A DNA stretch of 64,000 nt from the NCBI GenBank assembly GCA_000212915.1, contig CM001167.1, forward strand, positions 1,852,780-1,916,779, written 5' to 3'. The position numbers and the translations under genes are program-made. Positions within the stretch are counted from its first letter, which is position 1, and every line of letters starts with the position of its first letter. Shown piece after piece: positions 9,214 to 18,199 of this stretch. The stretch is from Bacteroides coprosuis DSM 18011 (GTDB taxonomy: Bacteria > Bacteroidota > Bacteroidia > Bacteroidales > Bacteroidaceae). The notes under the pieces are model-generated. The model had not been told where the DNA came from. It made no database searches and worked only from the letters and a program-made list of their open reading frames with translations.

Positions 9214-10431
9214 ATGAAAAAAGTACTATTATCAGTGGCTTTACTTGCAGGAGCATTTACTTTCTCATTTGCTCAGCAAAAATCTGTAAAAGAGGCCAAA
9301 CGTATTGCTAATGGTGTTAATCCAGATTTCGCTCAAGCAGAACAGCTAATCAATGAAGCTTTAGTAAATGATGAAACTAAAGATGATCCTGCTACATGGG
9401 ATGTTGCTGGTTTTATTCAACAGAGAAGAGTTGAAGAAGAACAGAAGAAACAATACCTTAAACAGGCTTTTGATACTGTAGGTGTTTACAATAGCGTGAG
9501 CAAACTAGTTGAATACTACGCAAAATGTGATGAACTAGCAGAAATTCCGAACGAAAAAGGAAAGATTAAAAACAAATTCAGAAAGAATAACTCTAAGATT
9601 GTTCTTCAGTTCCGTCCAGAATTGATCAACGGTGGTGTGTATTTCTTTAACGTAAACAAAGATAAAGAAGCGTTTGATTTCTTTGCTAAATATCTAACAT
9701 CAGCTACTCTTCCTATGTTTGAAGGCGCTGACTTGAAAACAACAGACGAAAACTTTAAGGTAATTGCATACTATGCAACACTTGCTGCTATGCGTCTTGA
9801 AGATTATCCAGAAATTGAAAAATTTGCTCCTCTAGCTGTTGATACAACTAAAGAAGGTATGCAAGCACTTGAAATCTTAAGCTACTCTTACAAGGCTCAA
9901 GAAAAAGAGGCTGAATTCTTGGCTTCACTTAAAGATGGTATGGCTCAGTTCCCAGAACATCTATACTTCTTTGGTAATCTAGTAGATTACTACGTGAACC
10001 ACGAACAGTTTGATGATGCTCTTGCTCTAGCTAAAGATATGGTTGCTAAATATCCAGAAAATAGCTACTATGTATATGTGCAAGGTTTTATCAACCACCA
10101 CATGAAGAACTATGATGAAGCAGCTGTATGTTTTGCTAAGGCTATCGAACTAGATCCAAGCAATGCTGAAGCTCATTCAAACTTAGGTCTTGTTTATACT
10201 ATTCAAGCTCAAGCTATCTTAGATGCTGTTCCTGTAGATCTTGACATCAATGATCCAGAGTACAAAGCAGCTACAGAAAAAGCAATAGATCTTTACAAAA
10301 AAGCTCTTCCTAACTACGAAAAAGCTAGAGAACTTAAACCAGAAGAACAAAGTCTATGGTTACAAGGTCTTTACCTAGTTTACTACAAATTGGGTATGGA
10401 AGAAATTGAAGAAATCGAAGCTCTATTATAA
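9214..10431 (+). CDS. Exported tetratricopeptide-repeat protein
   Basis: A 405-aa periplasmic or outer-membrane-associated protein. The signal peptide is about residues 1-20 (cleavage after SFA, before QQKSVKEA). The body is all-helical, with canonical TPR units near residues 255-330, such as NYDEAAVCFAKAIELDPSN followed by AEAHSNLGLVYTIQA. This gene commonly sits directly after gyrA in Bacteroidales. TPRs mediate protein-protein contacts; the partner is unknown. It ends in an acidic stretch (EEIEEIEALL) and is followed by a strong terminator. Confidence 0.88.
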   Translation: MKKVLLSVALLAGAFTFSFAQQKSVKEAKRIANGVNPDFAQAEQLINEALVNDETKDDPATWDVAGFIQQRRVEEEQKKQYLKQAFDTVGVYNSVSKLVEYYAKCDELAEIPNEKGKIKNKFRKNNSKIVLQFRPELINGGVYFFNVNKDKEAFDFFAKYLTSATLPMFEGADLKTTDENFKVIAYYATLAAMRLEDYPEIEKFAPLAVDTTKEGMQALEILSYSYKAQEKEAEFLASLKDGMAQFPEHLYFFGNLVDYYVNHEQFDDALALAKDMVAKYPENSYYVYVQGFINHHMKNYDEAAVCFAKAIELDPSNAEAHSNLGLVYTIQAQAILDAVPVDLDINDPEYKAATEKAIDLYKKALPNYEKARELKPEEQSLWLQGLYLVYYKLGMEEIEEIEALL

Positions 10432-10458
10432 TAAGTAGATTAGATTAAAAAATAAAAA

Positions 10459-10492
10459 AGCGGTTGTGAGTTAATTCACAACCGCTTTTTTT
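10459..10492. terminator. Bidirectional terminator
   Basis: Perfect 11-bp stem AGCGGTTGTGA/TCACAACCGCT (10459-10469 with 10476-10486), flanked by A and T runs on both sides. It lies between the convergent TPR gene and the broken DUF4268 gene. Confidence 0.95.
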
Positions 10493-10507
10493 GTTCTTTA
10501 ATCCGAG

Positions 10508-11635
10508 TTACCTGTCTGCTTTTAATTGTCTATTGATAACTTGTAGAGGTTTCTTAAATGCGACTTCCATCTTTACCATGCTTGCTATCAGAAAATCGAC
10601 CATTTTATTCCAATTTTCTTTTTCATATAGACTAACATCGAGTAGTTCATGTTTTATTCTACAAGCTTTTTTATTATCCATTCGTTCCCATTCTAGAGTA
10701 CCGGTTTGGGCTTCAATCTCTTCTCGGTATTTAAGCAGTTTGTCAAAAATAAATTTATTCTCTTCAGCACTACTTCTTGTCATAGAAACTTCAGTTCTAG
10801 CATAGTTTTTCGCTACAGAGAAAACAAATCCCACACCACTAACACCAGAACCAGCATTAATCCAATTATCTTTTGAAGGACTGACATTGGCAAAAAGATT
10901 AGTTTTCGTATTTAATTTTGGCAGCAGTAAATTCCAAAACTCAATTCTTTTTTTATGCCTTATCACTTGTTTCTCTTGAGTGCTTTGGTCTTCTTGGGCT
11001 TTTTCTGCCATTTTTATAGTGTATTCTTCCACCTCATGAACAGGTATAATTTGTTCAATATTGAGAAATATCTGTCCCTCAAAAGAGTATGGAGTTGCTT
11101 TAAAACACTGAATTTTAAGCTTGTATTTCTGCAATAACCAAAGGACAGTAGAAGTTACTTCCTTTCTGTAACTACCAGATACTAAAATGATTCTTTGATT
11201 ATTGTTTAATTGGATATCCTCAAAATCATTTATATCTAAAAACTCAGAAATATTGCTCTCTGCATTTTCAGAGCATCCTTTTTTGTCAAGGTAAGATTGA
11301 TAAATATCTCTTATTTGTGGTGTTGTTAAACTAGAACAATAGGAGGCCTATTTTAAAACCTGCCAAGTTACATCTCTACCACTATCGTCTAGTTTGTTTT
11401 CAATGATAACTAAGTCTCCTTGTTTATCTATTGAAAGCAAGTCCAGCCTTTCGCGTGTATCATCAAACCCATCAAATTCCTTTTGGATAAACAACAATTC
11501 ATCGTCTTCACCAAAGGCAGTAGGAGTATTCTCAAGCCACTCTTGTAAATGTTCTCGTTCACGAAATTTTAGATCTGAAAAAGTACAGCTTTTAATTTTA
11601 TTTATTCTATTCTTCTCTTTATCAATGACAAACAT
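10508..11635 (-). pseudogene. DUF4268/NucS-like nuclease gene interrupted by an in-frame TAG
   Basis: One 376-codon reading frame with a single amber stop at 11348-11350, after codon 95. Translation continues in the same frame without any shift: ...TWQVLK-stop-ASYCSSLTTPQIRDIY... . Relatives usually read KYASYC here, so TAT or TAC to TAG is the likely change. The N-terminal part is a PD-(D/E)xK fold (RLDLLSIDKQGDLVIIENK, with the D and E-x-K residues). The C-terminal part (from about 210) is DUF4268-like. No deletion or second lesion is seen, so inactivation looks recent. A suppressor or readthrough is possible but unsupported. Confidence 0.88.
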
Positions 11636-11720
11636 TATACGTGGTTTTTAGGGTTATATTATTTAGAGCATATTGAGAAAAGATCACTTGGAAATCCCCC
11701 AATGATTTACACCTATAAAT

Positions 11721-11870
11721 TTAACATATATCTGTGAGCCATTCATAATTATCTCTGATATTTTCAAAACGGATAGATTCATTTAATTCTTTAGCTGAAA
11801 CTTGTAATGCATGGAGTGAGGCAAATAAGCAACAAAAAAGAGTTGCTATGATATACTTTCGAAAAGTCAT
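11721..11870 (-). CDS. Tiny secreted ORF, possibly a gene remnant
   Basis: A 49-aa ORF starting at the ATG at 11870, with a convincing signal peptide (MTFRKYIIATLFCCLFASLHA...). Only about 25 residues follow, ending EWLTDIC then stop. A mature part this short suggests the 5' stub of a longer exported protein or sensor kinase whose remainder has been lost; the downstream 85 bp give no clear continuation. A longer GTG-initiated version would begin at 11951 but would put residues before the signal peptide. Family not recognised. Confidence 0.4.
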   Translation of the reverse strand: MTFRKYIIATLFCCLFASLHALQVSAKELNESIRFENIRDNYEWLTDIC

Positions 11871-12214
11871 AGATTTAATATTTGTACAATAGTCTTTAGT
11901 CAGATGGTAGGTAAACAAATGAAGCTGTATGTTTTTTTGTCTATAAGCCACTGATAATTGAATATTTGTGCGATTTCTGAATTGCTAAGTTAGGACAAAT
12001 ATTACCTTTTAATGGATTATTTAGAGTGAATTAGAGTAGATTTGAACATTTTTATAAATGGAAAGACAAAATCAAAACAATTTCAAACATAGTGATTTTA
12101 AAAAAAGTAATACTGAAAAGGCTTAATTAGAATTATAGGTACTATTGTATTTTAGAAATAAATAAATTAACAATTTGAAAAAGGAAGCATCGCTTTCTTT
12201 ACCCAAAAAATGTC
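11871..12214. other. AT-rich leader of the heparinase-like gene
   Basis: About 340 bp with no further gene. A partial -7-like TATTTTAG lies near 12150, without a matching -33 box. No regulator or SusC/D gene is present. Confidence 0.5.
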
Positions 12215-14818
12215 ATGAAAAAACTAAAACTACTACTTATGCTGGGTGCTTTTACCCTGACTGCCACACCCATGGTGGGAAACAGTCGAATAAAGTTAAC
12301 GTCACAAACATTGATGCATGAAATGCGTGCGACAGTATATCCTCAGAATGGTGCTCAACTTGCTGATAGATATGTATCTCTGCAATGGCCATTGCACGAA
12401 GACCATAATTCAGTAGGTGCAGGACTTGATGGAGTAGAGGAAGAAAAAAGCAAGAAACTAGACCCGCTGGGGAGGAATTATCAAGTGCGACTTTCTCAAG
12501 ATATTCACTTCAATCAAAACGTTATTTCAGCTTATACCTCATGGCCTTTCTACAACCCCGAAAATAACATTCGTAGTGGTAGATGGTTTTGGCAATATGG
12601 ATATGTAAATAGTGATGGAATAACAGAATGGTCGGAAACGAACTCTTTCGATGTTGTGCCTAATGCTCTAAAATTTACTCCTCCAACCTATCGAAATTTC
12701 ATGACAAATCTACCCTCTACTCATCCTCGAATTCTTGTTTTTGAAAAAGATTGGAATCAAGTGATTGAATCTAGTAAAGATAAGATTGAAAGAGAATGGT
12801 ATCTGCATGAATCTGCTAAAATTATGAAAACTCCTATCGTCGATTTTCATAATTCAATCAACACCGATTTACTAAAAGGACTCGATAGTGAGTTTAAGAA
12901 AAACTCTATGCTCACCCGTGAAAGTAGGAGATTTGTAGATAAAGAAGAGGGAAATCTGGAGGTATTGATTCGTACATATATCCTTACAAAAGATAAGAAA
13001 TATGCTGAGATAGCTATTGATAGACTAAAAAGCATGATTACGTGGAAAAAAAGCCCTTATATGAAGGGGGATTTCAATCAAGCTACTTATCTACTTTTAG
13101 CATCTACAGCCTACGATAGTTTTTATAATATCCTCGATGAGGAGACAAAAAAACTATTACTCACTGAAATAAAAGAAAATGGTACTAAGATATTCAATCA
13201 CTTTGTGAATCATCTGGCAAACCATATTGCTGATAATCATAACTGGCAGATGAATCTACGAATATTTACTTTTGCTGCATTCGCTGTATATGGTGATTTA
13301 GAAGAAGCAGATAAGTGGACCGAATATAGTTATGAAATATGGAGAGCACGTTTTCCAGGACTCAATGAGGATGGCGGTTGGCATAATGGTGATAGCTATT
13401 TCCAAGTAAATGCCAGAACACTGATAGAAGTTCCTTATTTTTATAGTAGAGTTTCGGGCTACGACTTTTTTAGTGATCCGTGGTATGCAGGGAATGCACT
13501 TTATGTAATGTATCAACAACCTCCATTTTCAAAATCGGGAGGGAATGGAAGTGGACACCAAAAAGTATATAAGCCTAACTCTATCCGTGTGAGTTATGCC
13601 GATGCCTTAGCTCGACTTTTAAATCATCCTTTTCTTGCTCAATATTCAGAAATGATTATTGAAAAAGAACCCAATATCTTGAAAAAAGCATTTATGGCTA
13701 AACCAGGAGATTTGGCTTGGTTTAGAATAGTATGCAATAAACCCCTTCCTAAACCTATAACTTTAGGTCATTTACCCGTAGGATGTGTTTTCCCACAAAC
13801 AGGACTAGCTAGTTTCTTATCCAATTGGGGCGATTTACATAGAAATGCAATGGTTAGTTTTCGTTCAAGTCCGTATGGATCAACTTCACATGCACTAGCT
13901 AATCAAAATGCATTCAATACTTTTTTTGATGGCCGACCACTTTTTTATAGCAGCGGACATCACATTAGTTTTATAGATGAACACGGAGTGTATTGTCACC
14001 GTGCATCAAGAGCACATAATACCATCTTAGTAAATGGTATGGGGCAGAAAATTGGTACTGAAGGTTATGGTTGGATACCTCGCCACTATGTAGGAAAAGA
14101 GATTTCTTATGTACTAGGAGATGCTTCAAATGCGTATGGAGAAGTGATTTCAAAGCTTTGGCAAAACCGAGCAAAAGAAGCTAAAATAGATTTTAGTCCG
14201 AAAAATGGTTGGGATAAAAACCACTTAGAAACCTTTAGAAGACATATTGTAACTCTAGGAGATGCTAGCATTACCTTTATTTATGACGAACTTGAAGCAG
14301 ACGAACCTGTAACATGGGATTATTTGCTGCATACTGTCAAAGAGCCTATGCAACAAAATGAATCCAATAAGATCTTGACAATCAAAGCGACAAATGGTAA
14401 AGCAGAATCTGACGCTTATCTATTTTCTTCGGGAAAAGTAAAAACCAATATGACCGATCAGTTTTTTACTCCAGCAATCAATTGGCTGAGAGCTGATGCT
14501 AAAGGTAATTTTGAATCCTATGCCAATCACTGGCACTTCACTGCTACATCTGAGAAAAGTAAAAATTATAGATTTGCTACTGTTCTTGTAACTCACTACA
14601 GAGATGCACATAAAATAGAGGTGAAGCAAAACAAAAAAGGAATAATAACAGTAGGGGACTGGGTAATTAAAGCCAACTTGGATGTCAATAGTAAAGCTTA
14701 CTTTGAAATTAAAAATAGAGTAACAAATTCTAAGATTGTCTTGGATGACAGCACCTCAATCCACGATATGATGGGTAATATTATACTTGAAGACAAATTG
14801 CCTATTTTAGAAATATAA
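12215..14818 (+). CDS. Heparinase II/III-type polysaccharide lyase with DUF4962
   Basis: An 867-aa exported enzyme. The signal peptide is about residues 1-22. Residues ~30-170 form a DUF4962-like N-terminal region ending at THPRILVFEKDW. An alpha/alpha-toroid follows, with DNHNWQMN and a catalytic-type NEDGGWHNGDSYF. The Hepar_II_III beta-sandwich (about 520-700) has HALANQNAF and a His-rich CHRASRAHNTILVNG. The family cleaves glycosaminoglycans or other uronic-acid polysaccharides by beta-elimination; the substrate cannot be read here. It is unusually isolated: no SusC/SusD, sulfatase or unsaturated-uronidase gene is adjacent. Its own terminator follows. Confidence 0.85.
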   Translation: MKKLKLLLMLGAFTLTATPMVGNSRIKLTSQTLMHEMRATVYPQNGAQLADRYVSLQWPLHEDHNSVGAGLDGVEEEKSKKLDPLGRNYQVRLSQDIHFNQNVISAYTSWPFYNPENNIRSGRWFWQYGYVNSDGITEWSETNSFDVVPNALKFTPPTYRNFMTNLPSTHPRILVFEKDWNQVIESSKDKIEREWYLHESAKIMKTPIVDFHNSINTDLLKGLDSEFKKNSMLTRESRRFVDKEEGNLEVLIRTYILTKDKKYAEIAIDRLKSMITWKKSPYMKGDFNQATYLLLASTAYDSFYNILDEETKKLLLTEIKENGTKIFNHFVNHLANHIADNHNWQMNLRIFTFAAFAVYGDLEEADKWTEYSYEIWRARFPGLNEDGGWHNGDSYFQVNARTLIEVPYFYSRVSGYDFFSDPWYAGNALYVMYQQPPFSKSGGNGSGHQKVYKPNSIRVSYADALARLLNHPFLAQYSEMIIEKEPNILKKAFMAKPGDLAWFRIVCNKPLPKPITLGHLPVGCVFPQTGLASFLSNWGDLHRNAMVSFRSSPYGSTSHALANQNAFNTFFDGRPLFYSSGHHISFIDEHGVYCHRASRAHNTILVNGMGQKIGTEGYGWIPRHYVGKEISYVLGDASNAYGEVISKLWQNRAKEAKIDFSPKNGWDKNHLETFRRHIVTLGDASITFIYDELEADEPVTWDYLLHTVKEPMQQNESNKILTIKATNGKAESDAYLFSSGKVKTNMTDQFFTPAINWLRADAKGNFESYANHWHFTATSEKSKNYRFATVLVTHYRDAHKIEVKQNKKGIITVGDWVIKANLDVNSKAYFEIKNRVTNSKIVLDDSTSIHDMMGNIILEDKLPILEI

Positions 14819-14848
14819 AAAAGACAAATTATCTTTACAGAGATCAAA

Positions 14849-14887
14849 AGGACTTATCTAAAGCAAAATAGATAGGTCCTTTTTTTT
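14849..14887 (+). terminator. Terminator of the heparinase-like gene
   Basis: Stem AGGACTTATCTA/TAGATAGGTCCT (14849-14860 with 14869-14880, one wobble pair) followed by seven or more T, 30 bp after the stop. Confidence 0.9.
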
Positions 14888-15580
14888 GTGAGGGCATAAA
14901 ACAACTCGGTAAACCTTAATCTTTATTAAATACATATTGTCGCGACTCTTTAATATTCAACTGATGTTGAAAGAGAGTATTCATCTGAATTTTTCAAAAG
15001 AAGTGTACAGATAGAAATATATCAGCAGATATTAAATCTCTGTCATTACGCTAAAAATTTTACTCGAACTATGAAATAGAGTAAAAGCCTTTTATGAATT
15101 TTACATCTAAGGAAGTTCTGACGATTTAGAGGAAATAATCCATTCGATTAAAAAGAATGATAGATTAGAGTTTTTCAGCATACTTTATAGTACCAGAAGG
15201 TTTATTGTATGATTCTTTCCATTATTAGAAATAATAGATACGCATGATAGTAAATTGTGTATATGATTGTAAGTATCTCGTATAGAATGTGTTGAGCTAA
15301 TTTATTAGTAATCTCTAATCGCGTTTCCTTGCGATATATTTAGACAACATGGGGGATTGGTCGGAATAATCGAAGCATTTGGCACTTCAGGAGAGAAAGA
15401 GGTATAAAAAAAGTGTATAATATATACTACTTAACATAATATAAATTATACACTTTTTATTGAGCTCTATTTAGAAACGTATTGATGGCGCATTACGAAT
15501 AATCAAATGTACGATATTCTCAGCAAATAAAAAATAGAGAAATGTGCTTACCGAGTGTTTCAGAATTTTGACTAAAAAAA
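14888..15580. other. Gene-free region, possibly decayed
   Basis: About 690 bp without an intact gene. Short open stretches exist, for example one ending ...GIIEAFGTSGEKEV at about 15405, but none starts properly or matches a family I know. A 14-bp perfect inverted repeat (15408-15421 with 15445-15458) forms a hairpin. The region may hold decayed coding sequence. Confidence 0.5.
15408..15458. terminator. Orphan hairpin with flanking A/T runs
   Basis: AAAAAGTGTATAAT at 15408-15421 pairs perfectly with 15445-15458; the loop is 23 nt. It is terminator-like on either strand, but no intact gene ends here on the plus strand. Confidence 0.5.
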
Positions 15581-15619
15581 TATCCAGTATAACTTTCCTT
15601 TAAAAAATTATACTGGATA
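15581..15619 (-). terminator. Terminator of the universal stress protein gene
   Basis: Perfect 11-bp stem TATCCAGTATA/TATACTGGATA (15581-15591 with 15609-15619). On the minus strand it is followed by seven T, 34 bp past the stop at 15653. Confidence 0.85.
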
Positions 15620-15652
15620 CGTTTACAGTTGTGTCAGCTTTCTCAAGCTTTA

Positions 15653-16807
15653 TTAAACACTAATTACTAACAATGGTGTATCACTATGGAAAACCATTTT
15701 TCTAGCTATGCTTGGATTAAATAGACGAGCAAAGATATTTCTTCTATAACTACTCAAGGTTATGACATCAATTTGATGTTTGGTGATAAACTCGGATAGT
15801 GTATTGGAAAAATTATCATCATCTTTAATGATTTCATAGTCAACATCTAATCCTTCATAGTTTTTAGTGAGATATTCCTTTATTCCTCCCAATTCAATTT
15901 CATCCCATTTATCGTGTTCATCACTATCAGAGATGTGTACGAGAGAAATGGCTGGTTTGAAAATGGGGAAATCATTCTGCAATAGATTATCTAAAGCAAT
16001 AAGGTCTCTAGGATCAAAATCGGTTAAAAAAGCAATTCTTTTCACCTTATCAAAGGTTTTGTAAGGTGTATTTTCAGGTATAGCAAATACCGTAGTTCTA
16101 CTTCTATCAATAACCTCTGCAGTAACACTACCAATGAGATCAATTTTCTTCTGATTACTACCTCTTGTTCCCATAATAATAAGTGTAACCTTATGTCTGC
16201 GAGCATAACGTACTATTTCCTCTTCAGGAATACCTTCTCGTAACTTCTTTACATACTTTATATTAGGGAAATCTCCTGATGCGATTTTAGCATCAATCTG
16301 ATTGGATAAATGTTCCAGTTTTTCTTGAACTTGCCTATGAATGATATGCGCTTCACGGTCAAATCCTTGTTTTTGGTAGTTAAATATATCTCCATTAGGA
16401 AGAGATGCAGCGTAAATTGGTGTAAAATACACGTGCATTAAGACTACTTCCGCATTCATACTTTTGGCAATATTAAAGCCAAACTCGCATGCTTTCATAG
16501 AATATTCGGAGAAATCGACAGGCAGAAGTATGGTATTTCGCTTCTTTTCATGTTCTGCTTTTTCGTCGAGCATATCTTCTGTTAGCCAAGCGGCTTTTTC
16601 AGTGATTTTAAGGGCTTTAGGAAGATCACTTTCATTGATTTTTACTCTAACTGCAGCATTTACAGTTGGTGTAATTTGATTTACATTCATGATCGTCGCT
16701 TCTACACCTTCCGATTGCAGTACAGTTTGTAAAATTTGAGCTTTTGTGTATGTTAAAATAGCCAGTGTGACTAGATTGTCATTTTTACCATCTTCTTTCA
16801 TTTGCAT
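15653..16807 (-). CDS. Tandem universal stress protein with DUF2007-like N-terminus
   Basis: A 384-aa cytoplasmic protein. Residues ~12-75 resemble DUF2007 (putative signal transducing): LVTLAILTYTKAQILQTVLQ, then SEGVEATIMN. Two UspA domains follow. The first (about 92-235) keeps the nucleotide-binding signature GTRGSNQKKIDLIGSVTAEVI, matching G-x2-G-x9-G-S. The second (about 240-384) has lost it (SSYRRNIFARLFNPSIARK). This architecture is common in Bacteroidales. Likely role: ATP-binding stress responder; target unknown. Start is the ATG at 16807; a second ATG two codons later is equally possible. A terminator follows. Confidence 0.88.
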   Translation of the reverse strand: MQMKEDGKNDNLVTLAILTYTKAQILQTVLQSEGVEATIMNVNQITPTVNAAVRVKINESDLPKALKITEKAAWLTEDMLDEKAEHEKKRNTILLPVDFSEYSMKACEFGFNIAKSMNAEVVLMHVYFTPIYAASLPNGDIFNYQKQGFDREAHIIHRQVQEKLEHLSNQIDAKIASGDFPNIKYVKKLREGIPEEEIVRYARRHKVTLIIMGTRGSNQKKIDLIGSVTAEVIDRSRTTVFAIPENTPYKTFDKVKRIAFLTDFDPRDLIALDNLLQNDFPIFKPAISLVHISDSDEHDKWDEIELGGIKEYLTKNYEGLDVDYEIIKDDDNFSNTLSEFITKHQIDVITLSSYRRNIFARLFNPSIARKMVFHSDTPLLVISV

Positions 16808-16884
16808 AGGGTTGTGTTTTAGTTACTACTTAGTTAAAACAATAAACCCCAATTGACAGTTCAACCGGGATTGCAAATATTATT

Positions 16885-17151
16885 TTAACTCACTGAGCAT
16901 GAATTGTTTTCTTCGTTTAGGATGTTAAGGGCTTTGTCTAGAACAAGTGTGTCATCAAGAACTACTAACCCTCCATCAGGACCTGGTTCAATGTGGTAGC
17001 CTACACTTTTGCCTTCTCTATAATTCTCACCACCAAAGAAATTACGTACAGTGCTGACATTTAGTCCTAGTTCATCGGCGATTCTGTGCATGCTACCGTT
17101 GGGTAGTGAGTCTTTGATTCTTCTTAGCTCATTAAAAGTAATTGTTTTCAT
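16885..17151 (-). CDS. Small helix-turn-helix DNA-binding protein
   Basis: An 88-aa protein. Residues 5-38 form an HTH: FNELRRIKDSL, then MHRIADELGLNVSTVRNFFG. The next part, SVGYHIEPGPDGGLVVLDD, is a short beta hairpin. The C-terminal helix ends in NEENNSCSVS. Small proteins of this type are conserved in Bacteroides and annotated only as DNA-binding. It follows the Usp gene's 5' end by 78 bp on the same strand and may be transcribed with it. Target unknown. Confidence 0.8.
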   Translation of the reverse strand: MKTITFNELRRIKDSLPNGSMHRIADELGLNVSTVRNFFGGENYREGKSVGYHIEPGPDGGLVVLDDTLVLDKALNILNEENNSCSVS

Positions 17152-17303
17152 GGCATTGGAGTTTTTATTGGGTTAAATACTGTGTGTATATATTTTACTC
17201 ACACTATAAACATAATAAATAAAGGAGATAAATCAAATTAAAAGCTCTCTAATTTTCTGTAAATTAAGATGTTTTTCATTTGTTACCACAGGTTTTAGTT
17301 CAT

Positions 17304-17338
17304 AAAAAAAGGGCTCCTATTCTATTATAGAAACCCTT
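17304..17338 (-). terminator. Terminator of the Bat operon
   Basis: Imperfect hairpin with an AAGGG/CCCTT base and inner TCTAT/ATAGA pairing. On the minus strand it is followed by seven T, 27 bp after the batE stop. Confidence 0.75.
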
Positions 17339-17364
17339 TGTAAGTTATATTTGTTCGCTAAATT

Positions 17365-18186
17365 CTAAATTATTTCAATTGCTTCTGTTGGAAGCCAACC
17401 TACTTCTCCATTTTCAAGCTCTATTTCTTTCCAGCTACTCATTGAGTTGTCTGTTATTTTCACTTTCTTACCTTCGTGAATGACAAATAAGGAAGTACCG
17501 CTTTCGCTAGGTGTACTCCTCACTGTTACACTAGGTTCCATAACAATTGCTGTATCTTGATTGGTTATTTTTTTCTTTTGATAGAGAGAACAATAGTTAA
17601 AAATAGGTGCAGTAATCAGTGTAAGTATTGCTATAACAAAGCCTATTTTCTTTAATGCAGTTTTTTTGCTCAAGAAGAATATCATCAAGGATACTAAGCA
17701 CAATATAAAAGTACTTACTGCCAATACAGCCCACTGATCAGAAGTCATCCAATTAACAATGGTTTTTCCCCAAGTAATAAAGAATAGTTCGGGAGAAGAT
17801 TCATCCTTATCTACAATCTTACTACTCGCAATAGCCAAGTTTGCCTTATAATCTCTATTGTTTGGAGATAAAAGTACGGCACGTTCATAGTTGAGTACTG
17901 CTTTGGCTATATTATCTATTTTATAATAGCTATTCCCTAAGTTGTAATACAATTCAGCCGATACACCTTTTTGCAGTAATTCTTCATAGATACTTGCTGC
18001 TGTAGCATAATCTTCTCTCACGTAGGCTGTGTCTCCAGCTGCCTTACTAATCTCTAGATTTGATTCGAAAGAGCTTTGCTGTATTGCTTGTAGAGAATCT
18101 ACAGGAGCCTCTTGTTTGCTGTCTTCAGCAGATACAGCAAACATAAAGCAGAGCATAAAGCTTAAAAATATACCTAGTCTTTTCAT
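17365..18186 (-). CDS. batE: BatE: TPR and SH3 domain protein
   Basis: Last gene of the Bat (Bacteroides aerotolerance) operon, 273 aa from the ATG at 18186. An upstream in-frame codon at 18231 would give a longer form, but the signal peptide (MKRLGIFLSFMLCFMFAVSA) starts at 18186, so I use that. It has TPRs (about residues 45-110; ASIYEELLQKGVSAELYYN then LGNSYYKIDN), two membrane helices (about 145-165 and 172-190), and a C-terminal bacterial SH3 domain (TVRSTPSESGTSLFVIHEG ... VGWLPTEAIEI). It begins 13 bp after batD ends. Likely a membrane scaffold of the Bat complex. Confidence 0.9.
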   Translation of the reverse strand: MKRLGIFLSFMLCFMFAVSAEDSKQEAPVDSLQAIQQSSFESNLEISKAAGDTAYVREDYATAASIYEELLQKGVSAELYYNLGNSYYKIDNIAKAVLNYERAVLLSPNNRDYKANLAIASSKIVDKDESSPELFFITWGKTIVNWMTSDQWAVLAVSTFILCLVSLMIFFLSKKTALKKIGFVIAILTLITAPIFNYCSLYQKKKITNQDTAIVMEPSVTVRSTPSESGTSLFVIHEGKKVKITDNSMSSWKEIELENGEVGWLPTEAIEII

Positions 18187-18199
18187 CGTAATCATTCTT

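Noticed and set aside
10508..11134. Separate 208-aa gene downstream of a 95-aa gene
   Set aside because: Both are in the same frame with continuous coding between them; only the TAG at 11348 separates them. The apparent start at 11134 is a TTG inside the domain.
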